Shown here: positions 8,070-19,152 of the stretch, piece by piece | Layout of the letters: each line of letters opens with the position of its first letter | How positions within the stretch are numbered: position 1 is the first letter of the stretch | DNA from: Rhynochetos jubatus | Lineage: Eukaryota > Chordata > Aves > Eurypygiformes > Rhynochetidae | Assembly: GCA_027574665.1 (NCBI GenBank) | Contig: CM050657.1 | Location: 12,784,404-12,848,403 of the forward strand | Length of the DNA: 64,000 nt | Direction of reading: 5' to 3' | Position numbers and translations under genes: made by a program | Notes under the pieces: model-generated | What the model saw: the letters and a program-made list of their open reading frames with translations, nothing else | Told to the model about the DNA's origin: nothing | Databases searched by the model: none

Positions 8070-8244
8070 AGCCCTGGAGCTGTGGGCTTTCTGGTTCTCC
8101 GGACGCTAACCCTAAGCGTAACCCTAATTGTTGGGTGCGCGGTTTCCGGCCCCGGCCCCTCTGGGTTCTGGCTAGGGAAGGTGGGGAGGCAGCAATGTGG
8201 GTGCAGTGTTTTGCTCCTCTTGGCAGGCCTTTGCAATGCCAGCT
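8070..8244 (+). repeat. 175-bp monomer, deletion lineage ii (TTGTTGGGTG)
   Basis: A single A is lost from the inverted telomere hexamer, changing TTGTTAGGGTG to TTGTTGGGTG and shortening the stem of inverted repeat 2. Further members start at 10005, 12292, 14578 and 30734. The first four occupy the same place in successive higher-order copies, three monomers before the marker monomer. The fifth lies 16 kb away and indicates a later long-range exchange. Confidence 0.88.
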
Positions 8245-8596
8245 AGCCCTGGAGCTGTGGGCTTTCTGGTTCTCCGGACGCTAACCCTAAGCGTAACCCT
8301 AATTGTTAGGGTGCGCGGTTTCCGGCCCCGGCCCCTGTGGGTTCTGGCTAATAAATGTGGGGAGGCAGCAATGTGGGTGCAGTGTTTTGCTCCTCTTGGC
8401 AGGCCTTTGCAATGCCAGCTAGCCCTGGAGCTGTGGGCTTTCTGGTTCTCCGGACGCTAACCCTAAGCGTAACCCTAATTGTTAGGGTGCGCGTTTTCCG
8501 GCCCCGGCCCCTCTGGGTTCTGGCTAGGGAAGGTGGGGAGGCAGCAATGTGGGTGCAGTGTTTTGCTCCTCTTGGCAGGCCTTTACAATGCCAGCT

Positions 8597-10531
8597 AGCC
8601 CTGGAGCTGTGGGCTTTGTGGTTCTCCGGACGCTAACCCTAAGCGTAAACCTAATTGTTAGGAAGCGCGGTTTCCTGCCCCGGCCCCTGTGGGTTCTGGC
8701 TAATAAAGGTGGGGAGGCAGCAATGTGGGTGCAGTGTTTTGCTCCTCTTGGCAGGCCTTTGCAATGCCAGCTAGCCCTGGAGCTGTGGGCTTTGTGGTTC
8801 TCCGGACGCTAACCCTAAGCGTAACCCTAATTGTTAGGGTCCGCGGTTTCCGGCCGCGGCCCCTGTGGGTTCTGGCTAATAAAGCTGGGGAGGCAGCAAT
8901 GTGGGTGCAGTGTTTTGCTCCTCTTGGCAGGCCTTTGCAATGCCAGCTAGCCCTGGAGCTGTGGGCTTTCTGGTTCTCCGGACGCTAACCCTAAGCATAA
9001 CCCTAATATTTGACGTGCGCGGTTTCCGGCCCCGGCCCCTCTGGGTTCTGGCTAGGGAAGGTGGGGAGGCAGCAATGTGGGTGCAGTGTTTTGCTCCTCT
9101 TGGCAGGCCTTTGCAATGCCAGCTAGCCCTGGAGCTGTGGGCTTTGTGGTTCTCCGGACGCTAACCCTAAGCGTAACCCTAATTGTTCGGGTGCGCGGTT
9201 TCCGGCCCAGGCCCCTCTGGGTTCTGGATAGGGAAGGTGGGGAGGCAGCAATGTGGGTGCAGTGTTTTGTTCCTCTTGGCAGGCCTTTGCAATGCCAGCT
9301 AGCCCTGGAGCTGTGGGCTTTCTGGTTCTCCGGACGCTAACCCTAAGCGTAACCCTAATTGTTAGGGTGCGCGGTTTCCGGCCCCGGCCCCTCTGGGTTC
9401 TGGCTAGGAAAGGTGGGGAGGCAGCAATGTGGGTGCAGTGTTTTGCTCCTCTTGGCAGGCCTTTGCAATGCCAGCTAGCCCTGGAGCTGTGGGCTTTCTG
9501 GTTCTCCGGACGCTAACCCTAAGCGTAACCCTAATATTTGACGTGCGCGGTTTCCGGCCCCGGCCCCTCTGGGTTCTGGCTAATAAAGCTGGGGAGGCAG
9601 CAATGTGGGTGCAGTGTTTTGCTCCTCTTGGCAGGCCTTTGCAATGCCAGCTAGCCCTGGAGCTGTGGGCTTTCTGGTTCTCCGGACGCTAACCCTAAGC
9701 GTAACCCTAATTGTTAGGATGCGCGGTTTCCGGCCCCGGCCCCTGTGGGTTCTGGCTAGGGAAGGTGGGGAGGCAGCAATGTGGGTGCAGTGTTTTGCTC
9801 CTCTTGGCAGGCCTTTGCAATGCCAGCTAGCCCTGGAGCTGTGGGCTTTCTGGTTCTCCGGACGCTAACCCTAAGCGTAACCCTAATTGTTAGGGTGCGC
9901 GGTTTCCGGCCCCGGCCCCTGTGGGTTCTGGCTAATAAATGTGGGGAGGCAGCAATGTGGGTGCAGTGTTTTGCTCCTCTTGGCAGGCCTTTGCAATGCC
10001 AGCTAGCCCTGGAGCTGTGGGCTTTCTGGTTCTCCGGACGCTAACCCTAAGCGTAACCCTAATTGTTGGGTGCGCGGTTTCCGGCCCCGGCCCCTCTGGG
10101 TTCTGGCTAGGGAAGGTGGGGAGGCAGCAATGTGGGTGCAGTGTTTTGCTCCTCTTGGCAGGCCTTTGCAATGCCAGCTAGCCCTGGAGCTGTGGGCTTT
10201 CTGGTTCTCCGGACGCTAACCCTAAGCGTAACCCTAATTGTTAGGGTGCGCGGTTTCCGGCCCCGGCCCCTGTGGGTTCTGGCTAATAAATGTGGGGAGG
10301 CAGCAATGTGGGTGCAGTGTTTTGCTCCTCTTGGCAGGCCTTTGCAATGCCAGCTAGCCCTGGAGCTGTGGGCTTTCTGGTTCTCCGGACGCTAACCCTA
10401 AGCGTAACCCTAATTGTTAGGGTGCGCGTTTTCCGGCCCCGGCCCCTCTGGGTTCTGGCTAGGGAAGGTGGGGAGGCAGCAATGTGGGTGCAGTGTTTTG
10501 CTCCTCTTGGCAGGCCTTTACAATGCCAGCT
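8597..10531 (+). repeat. Higher-order repeat 2, copy 2 (11 monomers, 1935 bp)
   Basis: This is the shortest copy. After the marker come the GCATAACCC monomer (8949), a CTGGATAGGG monomer (9125) with a GTTCCTC change, and two monomers that also occur in copies 3 and 5. It then passes directly to the CTAATAAATG and lineage ii copies that precede the next marker. About seven monomers present in copy 1 are absent. Confidence 0.85.
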
Positions 10532-12818
10532 AGCCCTGGAGCTGTGGGCTTTGTGGTTCTCCGGACGCTAACCCTAAGCGTAACCCTAATTGTTAGGAAG
10601 CGCGGTTTCCTGCCCCGGCCCCTGTGGGTTCTGGGTAATAAAGGTGGGGAGGCAGCAATGTGGGTGCAGTGTTTTGCTCCTCTTGGCAGGCCTTTGCAAT
10701 GCCAGCTAGCCCTGGAGCTGTGGGCTTTGTGGTTCTCCGGACGCTAACCCTAAGCGTAACCCTAATTGTTAGGGTCCGCGGTTTCCGGCCGCGGCCCCTC
10801 TGGGTTCTGGCTAATAAAGCTGGGGAGGCAGCAATGTGGGTGCAGTGTTTTGCTCCTCTTGGCAGGCCTTTGCAATGCCAGCTAGCCCTGGAGCTGTGGG
10901 CTTTCTGGTTCTCCGGACGCTAACCCTAAGCATAACCCTAATATTTGACGTGCGCGGTTTCCGGCCCCGGCCCCTCTGGGTTCTGGCTAGGGAAGGTGGG
11001 GAGGCAGCAATGTGGGTGCAGTGTTTTGCTCCTCTTGGCAGGCCTTTGCAATGCCAGCTAGCCCTGGAGCTGTGGGCTTTCTGGTTCTCCGGACGCTAAC
11101 CCTAAGCGTAACCCTAATTGTTAGGGTGCGCGGTTTCCGGCCCCGGCCCCTCTGGGTTCTGGCTAGGAAAGGTGGGGAGGCAGCAATGTGGGTGCAGTGT
11201 TTTGCTCCTCTTGGCAGGCCTTTGCAATGCCAGCTAGCCCTGGAGCTGTGGGCTTTCTGGTTCTCCGGACGCTAACCCTAAGCGTAACCCTAATATTTGA
11301 CGTGCGCGGTTTCCGGCCCCGGCCCCTCTGGGTTCTGGCTAATAAAGCTGGGGAGGCAGCAATGTGGGTGCAGTGTTTTGCTCCTCTTGGCAGGCCTTTG
11401 CAATGCCAGCTAGCCCTGGAGCTGTGGGCTTTCTGGTTCTCCGGACGCTAACCCTAAGCGTAACCCTAATTGTTAGGATGCGCGGTTTCCGTCCCCGGCC
11501 CCTGTGGGTTCTGGCTAGGGAAGGTGGGGAGGCAGCAATGTGGGTGCAGTGTTTTGCTGCTCTTGGCAGGCCTTTGCAATGCCAGCTAGCCCTGGAGCTG
11601 TGGGCTTTCTGGTTCTCCGGACGCTAACCCTAGGCGTAACCCTAATATTTGACGTGCGCGGTTTCCGGCCCCGGCCCCTGTGGGTTCTGGCTAGGGCAGG
11701 TGGGGAGGCAGCAATGTGGGTGCAGTGTTTTGCTCCTCTTGGCAGGCCTTTGCAATGCCAGCTAGCCCTGGAGCTGTGGGCTTTGTGGTTCTCCGGACGC
11801 TAACCCTAAGCGTAACCCTAATTGTTAGGGTGCGCGGTTTCCGGCCCCGCCCCCTCTGGCTTCTGGCTAATACAGGTGGGGAGGCAGCAATGTGGGTGCA
11901 GTGTTTTGCTCCTCTTGGCAGGCCTTTGCAATGCCAGCTAGCCCTGGAGCTGTGGGCTTTCTGGTTCTCCGGACGCTAACCCTAAGCGTAACCCTAATTG
12001 TTAGGGTGCGCGGTTTCCGGCCCCGGCCCCTGTGGGTTCTGGCCAATAAATGTGGGGAGGCAGCAATGTGGGTGCAGTGTTTTGCTCCTCTTGGCAGGCC
12101 TTTGCAATGCCAGCTAGCCCTGGAGCTGTGGGCTTTCTGGTTCTCCGGACGCTAACCCTAAGCGTAACCCTAATTGTTAGGGTGCGCGGTTTCCGGCCCC
12201 GGCCCCTGTGGGTTCTGGCCAATAAATGTGGGGAGGCAGCAATGTGGGTGCAGTGTTTTGCTCCTCTTGGCAGGCCTTTGCAATGCCAGCTAGCCCTGGA
12301 GCTGTGGGCTTTCTGGTTCTCCGGACGCTAACCCTAAGCGTAACCCTAATTGTTGGGTGCGCGGTTTCCGGCCCCGGCCCCTCTGGGTTCTGGCTAGGGA
12401 AGGTGGGGAGGCAGCAATGTGGGTGCAGTGTTTTGCTCCTCTTGGCAGGCCTTTGCAATGCCAGCTAGCCCTGGAGCTGTGGGCTTTCTGGTTCTCCGGA
12501 CGCTAACCCTAAGCGTAACCCTAATTGTTAGGGTGCGCGGTTTCCGGCCCCGGCCCCTGTGGGTTCTGGCTAATAAATGTGGGGAGGCAGCAATGTGGGT
12601 GCAGTGTTTTGCTCCTCTTGGCAGGCCTTTGCAATGCCAGCTAGCCCTGGAGCTGTGGGCTTTCTGGTTCTCCGGACGCTAACCCTAAGCGTAACCCTAA
12701 TTGTTAGGGTGCGCGTTTTCCGGCCCCGGCCCCTCTGGGTTCTGGCTAGGGAAGGTGGGGAGGCAGCAATGTGGGTGCAGTGTTTTGCTCCTCTTGGCAG
12801 GCCTTTACAATGCCAGCT
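10532..12818 (+). repeat. Higher-order repeat 2, copy 3 (13 monomers, 2287 bp)
   Basis: The marker monomer here has a private CTGGGTAATAAAGG change. The GCATAACCC monomer at 10884 is retained, but the CTGGATAGGG monomer of copy 2 is missing. The CCCCGCCCCCTCTGGC monomer (11764) and the two CCAATAAATG monomers (11940, 12116) recur as in copy 1. Confidence 0.85.
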
Positions 12819-15104
12819 AGCCCTGGAGCTGTGGGCTTTGTGGTTCTCCGGACGCTAACCCTAAGCGTAACCCTAATTGTTAGGAAGCGCGGTTTCCTGC
12901 CCCGGCCCCTGTGGGTTCTGGCTAATAAAGGTGGGGAGGCAGCAATGTGGGTGCAGTGTTTTGCTCCTCTTGGCAGGCCTTTGCAATGCCAGCTAGCCCT
13001 GGAGCTGTGGGCTTTCTGGTTCTCCGGACGCTAACCCTAAGCGTAACCCTAATTGTTAGGGTCCGCGGTTTCCGGCCGCGGCCCCTCTGGGTTCTGGCTA
13101 ATAAAGCTGGGGAGGCAGCAATGTGGGTGCAGTGTTTTGCTCCTCTTGGCAGGCCTTTGCAATGCCAGCTAGCCCTGGAGCTGTGGGCTTTCTGGTTCTC
13201 CGGACGCTAACCCTAAGCGTAACCCTAATATTTGACATGCGCGGTTTCCGGCCCCGGCCCCTCTGGGTTCTGGCTAATAAAGCTGGGGAGGCAGCAATGT
13301 GGGTGCAGTGTTTTGCTCCTCTTGGCAGGCCTTTGCAATGCCAGCTAGCCCTGGAGCTGTGGGCTTTCTGGTTCTCCGGACGCTAACCCTAAGCGTAACC
13401 CTAATATTTGACGTCCGCGGTTTCCGGCCCCGGCCCCTGTGGGTTCTGGCTAGGGAAGGTGGGGAGGCAGCAATGTGGGTGCAGTGTTTTGCTCCTCTTG
13501 GCAGGCCTTTGCAATGCCAGCTAGCCCTGGAGCTGTGGGCTTTCTGGTTCTCCGGACGCTAACCCTAAGCGTAACCCTAATTGTTAGGATGCGCGGTTTC
13601 CGGCCCCGGCCCCTGTGGGTTCTGGCTAGGGAAGGTGGGGAGGCAGCAATGTGGGTGCAGTGTTTTGCTCCTCTTGGCAGGCCTTTGCAATGCCAGCTAG
13701 CCCTGGAGCTGTGGGCTTTCTGGTTCTCCGGACGCTAACCCTAGGCGTAACCCTAATATTTGACGTGCGCGGTTTCCGGCCCCGGCCCCTGTGGGTTCTG
13801 GCTAGGGCAGGTGGGGAGGCAGCAATGTGGGTGCAGTGTTTTGCTCCTCTTGGCAGGCCTTTGCAATGCCAGCTAGCCCTGGAGCTGTGGGCTTTCTGGT
13901 TCTCCGGACGCTAACCCTAAGCGTAACCCTAATATTTGACGTGCGCGGTTTCCGGCCCCGGCCCCTCTGGGTTCTAGCTAATAAAGCTGGGGAGGCAGCA
14001 ATGTGGGTGCAGTGTTTTGCTCCTCTTGGCAGGCCTTTGCAATGCCAGCTAGCCCTGGAGCTGTGGGCTTTCTGGTTCTCCGGACGCTAACCCTAAGCGT
14101 AACCCTAATATTTGACGTCCGCGGTTTCCGGCCCCGACCCACTGGGTTCTGGCTAATAAAGGTGGGGAGGCAGCAATGTGGGTGCAGTGTTTTGCTCCTC
14201 TTGGCAGGCCTTTGCAATGCCAGCTAGCCCTGGAGCTGTGGGCTTTCTGGTTCTCCGGACGCTAACCCTAAGCGTAACCCTAATTGTTAGGGTGCGCGGT
14301 TTCCGGCCCCGGCCCCTGTGGGTTCTGGCCAATAAATGTGGGGAGGCAGCAATGTGGGTGCAGTGTTTTGCTCCTCTTGGCAGGCCTTTGCAATGCCAGC
14401 TAGCCCTGGAGCTGTGGGCTTTCTGGTTCTCCGGACGCTAACCCTAAGCGTAACCCTAATTGTTAGGGTGCGCGGTTTCCGGCCCCGGCCCCTGTGGGTT
14501 CTGGCCAATAAATGTGGGGAGGCAGCAATGTGGGTGCAGTGTTTTGCTCCTCTTGGCAGGCCTTTGCAATGCCAGCTAGCCCTGGAGCTGTGGGCTTTCT
14601 GGTTCTCCGGACGCTAACCCTAAGCGTAACCCTAATTGTTGGGTGCGCGGTTTCCGGCCCCGGCCCCTCTGGGTTCTGGCTAGGGAAGGTGGGGAGGCAG
14701 CAATGTGGGTGCAGTGTTTTGCTCCTCTTGGCAGGCCTTTGCAATGCCAGCTAGCCCTGGAGCTGTGGGCTTTCTGGTTCTCCGGACGCTAACCCTAAGC
14801 GTAACCCTAATTGTTAGGGTGCGCGGTTTCCGGCCCCGGCCCCTGTGGGTTCTGGCTAATAAATGTGGGGAGGCAGCAATGTGGGTGCAGTGTTTTGCTC
14901 CTCTTGGCAGGCCTTTGCAATGCCAGCTAGCCCTGGAGCTGTGGGCTTTCTGGTTCTCCGGACGCTAACCCTAAGCGTAACCCTAATTGTTAGGGTGCGC
15001 GTTTTCCGGCCCCGGCCCCTCTGGGTTCTGGCTAGGGAAGGTGGGGAGGCAGCAATGTGGGTGCAGTGTTTTGCTCCTCTTGGCAGGCCTTTACAATGCC
15101 AGCT
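12819..15104 (+). repeat. Higher-order repeat 2, copy 4 (13 monomers, 2286 bp)
   Basis: This copy has the same number of monomers as copy 3 but a different composition. It includes both a lineage i copy (14051) and a lineage ii copy (14578), and the GACATGCGCGG variant at 13171. Equal length with different content shows that copies 3 and 4 are not simple duplicates of one another. Confidence 0.83.
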
Positions 15105-17392
15105 AGCCCTGGAGCTGTGGGCTTTGTGGTTCTCCGGACGCTAACCCTAAGCGTAACCCTAATTGTTAGGAAGCGCGGTTTCCTGCCCCGGCCCCTGTGG
15201 GTTCTGGCTAATAAAGGTGGGGAGGCAGCAATGTGGGTGCAGTGTTTTGCTCCTCTTGGCAGGCCTTTGCAATGCCAGCTAGCCCTGGAGCTGTGGGCTT
15301 TGTGGTTCTCCGGACGCTAACCCTAAGCGTAACCCTAATTGTTAGGGTCCGCGGTTTCCGGCCGCGGCCCCTCTGGGTTCTGGCTAATAAAGCTGGGGAG
15401 GCAGCAATGTGGGTGCAGTGTTTTGCTCCTCTTGGCAGGCCTTTGCAATGCCAGCTAGCCCTGGAGCTGTGGGCTTTCTGGTTCTCCGGACGCTAACCCT
15501 AAGCATAACCCTAATATTTGACGTGCGCGGTTTCCGGCCCCGGCCCCTCTGGGTTCTGGCTAGGGAAGGTGGGGAGGCAGCAATGTGGGTGCAGTGTTTT
15601 GCTCCTCTTGGCAGGCCTTTGCAATGCCAGCTAGCCCTGGAGCTGTGGGCTTTGTGGTTCTCCGGACGCTAACCCTAAGCGTAACCCTAATTGTTCGGGT
15701 GCGCGGTTTCCGGCCCAGGCCCCTCTGGGTTCTGGATAGGGAAGGTGGGGAGGCAGCAATGTGGGTGCAGTGTTTTGTTCCTCTTGGCAGGCCTTTGCAA
15801 TGCCAGCTAGCCCTGGAGCTGTGGGCTTTCTGGTTCTCCGGACGCTAACCCTAAGCGTAACCCTAATTGTTAGGGTGCGCGGTTTCCGGCCCCGGCCCCT
15901 CTGGGTTCTGGCTAGGAAAGGTGGGGAGGCAGCAATGTGGGTGCAGTGTTTTGCTCCTCTTGGCAGGCCTTTGCAATGCCAGCTAGCCCTGGAGCTGTGG
16001 GCTTTCTGGTTCTCCGGACGCTAACCCTAAGCGTAACCCTAATATTTGACGTGCGCGGTTTCCGGCCCCGGCCCCTCTGGGTTCTGGCTAATAAAGCTGG
16101 GGAGGCAGCAATGTGGGTGCAGTGTTTTGCTCCTCTTGGCAGGCCTTTGCAATGCCAGCTAGCCCTGGAGCTGTGGGCTTTCTGGTTCTCCGGACGCTAA
16201 CCCTAAGCGTAACCCTAATTGTTAGGATGCGCGGTTTCCGGCCCCGGCCCCTGTGGGTTCTGGCTAGGGAAGGTGGGGAGGCAGCAATGTGGGTGCAGTG
16301 TTTTGCTCCTCTTGGCAGGCCTTTGCAATGCCAGCTAGCCCTGGAGCTGTGGGCTTTCTGGTTCTCCGGACGCTAACCCTAGGCGTAACCCTAATATTTG
16401 ACGTGCGCGGTTTCCGGCCCCGGCCCCTCTGGGTTCTGGCTAGGGCAGGTGGGGAGGCAGCAATGTGGGTGCAGTGTTTTGCTCCTCTTGGCAGGCCTTT
16501 GCAATGCCAGCTAGCCCTGGAGCTGTGGGCTTTCTGGTTCTCCGGACGCTAACCCTAAGCGTAACCCTAATATTTGACGTGCGCGGTTTCCGGCCCCGGC
16601 CCCTCTGGGTTCTAGCTAATAAAGGTGGGGAGGCAGCAATGTGGGTGCAGTGTTTTGCTCCTCTTGGCAGGCCTTTGCAATGCCAGCTAGCCCTGGAGCT
16701 GTGGGCTTTCTGGTTCTCCGGACGCTAACCCTAAGCGTAACCCTAATTGTTAGGGTGCGCGGTTTCCGGCCCCGGCCCCTGTGGGTTCTGGCTAATAAAG
16801 GTGCGGATGCAGCAATGTGGGTGCAGTGTTTTGCTCCTCTTGGCAGGCCTTTGCAATGCCAGCTAGCCCTGGAGCTGTGGGCTTTCTGGTTCTCCGGATG
16901 CTAACCCGAAGCGTAACGCTAATATTTGACGTGCGCGGTTTCCGGCCCCGGCCCCTCTGGGTTCTGGCTAGGGAAGGTGGGGAGGCAGCAATGTGGGTGC
17001 AGTGTTTTGCTCCTCTTGGCAGGCCTTTGCAATGCCAGCTAGCCCTGGAGCTGTGGGCTTTCTGGTTCTCCGGACGCTAACCCTAAGCGTAACCCTAATT
17101 GTTCGGGTGCTCGGTTTCCGGCCCCGGCCCCTCTGGGTTCTGGCTAGGAAAGGTGGGGAGGCAGCAATGTGGGTGCAGTGTTTTGCTCCTCTTGGCAGGC
17201 CTTTGCAATGCCAGCTAGCCCTGGAGCTGTGGGCTTTCTGGTTCTCCGGACGCTAACCCTAGGCGTAACCCTAATATTTGACGTGCGCGGTTTCCGGCCC
17301 AGGCCCCTCTGGGTTCTGGCTAATAAAGGTGGGGAGGCAGCAATGTGGGTGCAGTGTTTTGCTCCTCTTGGCAGGCCTTTGCAATGCCAGCT
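15105..17392 (+). repeat. Higher-order repeat 2, copy 5 (composite)
   Basis: The first seven monomers (15105-16336) follow copy 2 at an offset of 6508 bp, including the GCATAACCC and CTGGATAGGG monomers. From 16689 the block instead follows copy 1 at an offset of 10027 bp. The copy is therefore a mosaic of two earlier copies and then runs into the next repeat family. Confidence 0.8.
16513..16688 (+). repeat. Hybrid monomer joining two subtypes
   Basis: The left part, through the rare TTCTAGCTAATAAAG, matches the monomers at 6311 and 13875. The right part, GGTGGGGAGG, matches the following lineage i monomers at 6487 and 14051, and the lineage i deletion is absent. This is the product expected from crossover inside the shared TAATAAAG stretch with loss of one monomer. 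Confidence 0.7.
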
Positions 17393-17457
17393 AGCCGTGG
17401 AGCTGTGGGCTTTCTGGTTCTCCGGACGCTAACCCTAAGCGTAACCCTAATTGTTAG
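16689..17457 (+). repeat. Long-range duplicated segment, right member
   Basis: This is the partner of 6662-7430. It is flanked on the left by the hybrid monomer at 16513 and on the right by a monomer (17393) whose left part resembles the one at 7366 and whose C-rich and CTAATACAGG parts resemble the one at 7542. Both edges therefore look like exchange points. Confidence 0.78.
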
Positions 17458-17744
17458 CGTCCGCGGTTTCCGGCCCCGCCCCCTCTGGCTTCTGGCTAAT
17501 ACAGGTGGGGAGGCAGCAATGTGGGTGCAGTGTTTTGCTCCTCTTGGCAGGCCTTTGCAATGCCAGCTAGCCCTGGAGCTGTGGGCTTTGTGGTTCTCCG
17601 GACGCTAACCCTAAGCGTAACCCTAATTGTTAGGGTGCGCGGTTTCCGGCCCCGGCCCCTCTGGGTTCTGGCTAATAAAGCTGGGAAGGCAGCAATGTGG
17701 GTGCAGTGTTTTGCTCCTCTTGGCAGGCCTTTGCAATGCCAGCT

Positions 17745-17920
17745 AGCCCTGGAGCTGTGGGCTTTCTGGTTCTCCGGACGCTAACCCTAAGCGTAACCCT
17801 AATATTTGACGTGCGCGGTTTCCAGCCCCGGCCCCTCTGGGTTCTGGCTAATAAAGCTGGGAAGGCAGCAATGTGGGTGCAGTGTTTTGCTCCTCTTGGC
17901 AGGCCTTTGCAATGCCAGCT
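17745..17920 (+). repeat. Monomer present only in copy 1 of higher-order repeat 3
   Basis: This class B monomer has TTTCCAGCCCC and ends in CTAATAAAGCTGGGAAGG. The preceding monomer ends in the same stretch, so exchange between the two identical tails would remove exactly this unit and give the 9-monomer copy that follows. Confidence 0.75.
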
Positions 17921-18624
17921 AGCCCTGGAGCTGTGGGCTTTCTGGTTCTCCGGACGCTAACCCTAAGCGTAACCCTAATATTTGACGTGCGCGGTTTACG
18001 GCCCCGGCCCCTCTGGGTTCTGGCTAGGGAAGGTGGGGAGGCAGCAATGTGGGTGCAGTGTTTTGTTCCTCTTGGCAGGCCTTTGCAATGCCAGCTAGCC
18101 CTGGAGCTGTGGGCTTTCTGGTTCTCCGGACGCTAACCCTAAGCGTAACCCTAATTGTTAGGGTGCGCGGTTTCCGGCCCCGGCCCCTCTGGGTTCTGGC
18201 TAGGAAAGGTGGGGAGGCAGCAATGTGGGTGCAGTGTTTTGCTCCTCTTGGCAGGCCTTTGCAATGCCAGCTAGCCCTGGAGCTGTGGGCTTTCTGGTTC
18301 TCCGGACGCTAACCCTAAGCGTAACCCTAATTGTTAGCGTCCGCGTTTTCCGGCCCCGGCCCCTCTGGGATCTGGCTAATAGAGCTGGGAAGGCAGCAAT
18401 GTGGGTGCAGTGTTTTGCTCCTCTTGGCAGGCCTTTGCAATGCCAGCTAACCCTGGAGCTGTGGGCTTTCTGGTTCTCCGGACGCTAACCCTAAGCGTAA
18501 CCCTAATATTTGACGTGCGCGGTTTCCGGCCCCGGCCCCCCTGGATTCTGGCTAATAAAGGTGGGGATGCAGCAATGTGGGTGCAGTGTTTTGCTCCTCT
18601 TGGCAGGCCTTTGCAATGCCAGCT

Positions 18625-18800
18625 AGCCCTGGAGCTGTGGGCTTTCTGGTTCTCCGGACGCTAACCCTAAGCGTAACCCTAATTGTTAGGGTGCGCGGTT
18701 TCCGGCCCCGGCCCCTCTGGGTTCTGGCTAGGGAAGGTGGGGAGGCAGCAATGTGGGTGCAGTGTTTTGCTCCTCTTGGCAGGCCTTTGCAATGCCAGCT
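18625..18800 (+). repeat. Representative class A monomer
   Basis: This copy shows the typical class A arrangement. The telomeric block ends in CCCTAA, then TTGTTAGGGTGCGCGG, a GGCCCCTCTGGG stretch and CTAGGGAAGG. It carries both inverted repeats. Class A copies occur throughout and are interspersed with class B copies in patterns that repeat within each higher-order block. Confidence 0.9.
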
Positions 18801-19152
18801 AGCCCTGGAGCTGTGGGCTTTCTGGTTCTCCGGACGCTAACCCTAAGTGTAACCCTAATTGTTAGCGTCCGCGGTTTCCGGCCCCCGCACCTCTGGGTTC
18901 TGGCTAGGAAAGGTGGGGAGGCAGCAGTGTGGGTGCAGTGTTTTGCTCCTCTTGGCAGGCCTTTGCAATGCCAGCTAGCCCTGGAGCTGTGGGCTTTCTG
19001 GTTCTCCGGACGCTAACCCTAAGTGTAACCCTAATATTTGACGTGCGCGTTTTCCGGCCACGGCCCCTCTGGGTTCTAGCTAATAAAGCTGGGGAGGCAG
19101 CAATGTGGGTGCAGTGTTTTGCTCCTCTTGGCAGGCCTTTGCAATGCCAGCT

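Larger units (their letters stand above)
5431..8596 (+). repeat. Higher-order repeat 2, copy 1 (18 monomers, 3166 bp)
   Basis: The block starts with a marker monomer carrying TTAGGAAGCGCGGTTTCCTG, preceded by CTTTACAATG. It runs to the next marker. It contains lineage i (6487) and lineage ii (8070) copies and the rare GGATGCTAACCCGAAGCG monomer at 6838. It is the longest of the family and includes monomers missing from the other copies. Confidence 0.85.
17393..19152 (+). repeat. Higher-order repeat 3, copy 1 (10 monomers, 1760 bp)
   Basis: The block starts with the AGCCGTGG monomer bearing TTAGCGTCCGCGG and CTAATACAGG. Other markers are GCTGGGAAGG, GGTTTACGGCC (17921), CTGGGATCTGG with CTAATAGAGC (18273), an AGCTAACCCTGG start (18449) and CCCCCGCACC (18801). 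The same order recurs in the next 1.6 kb. Confidence 0.87.
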
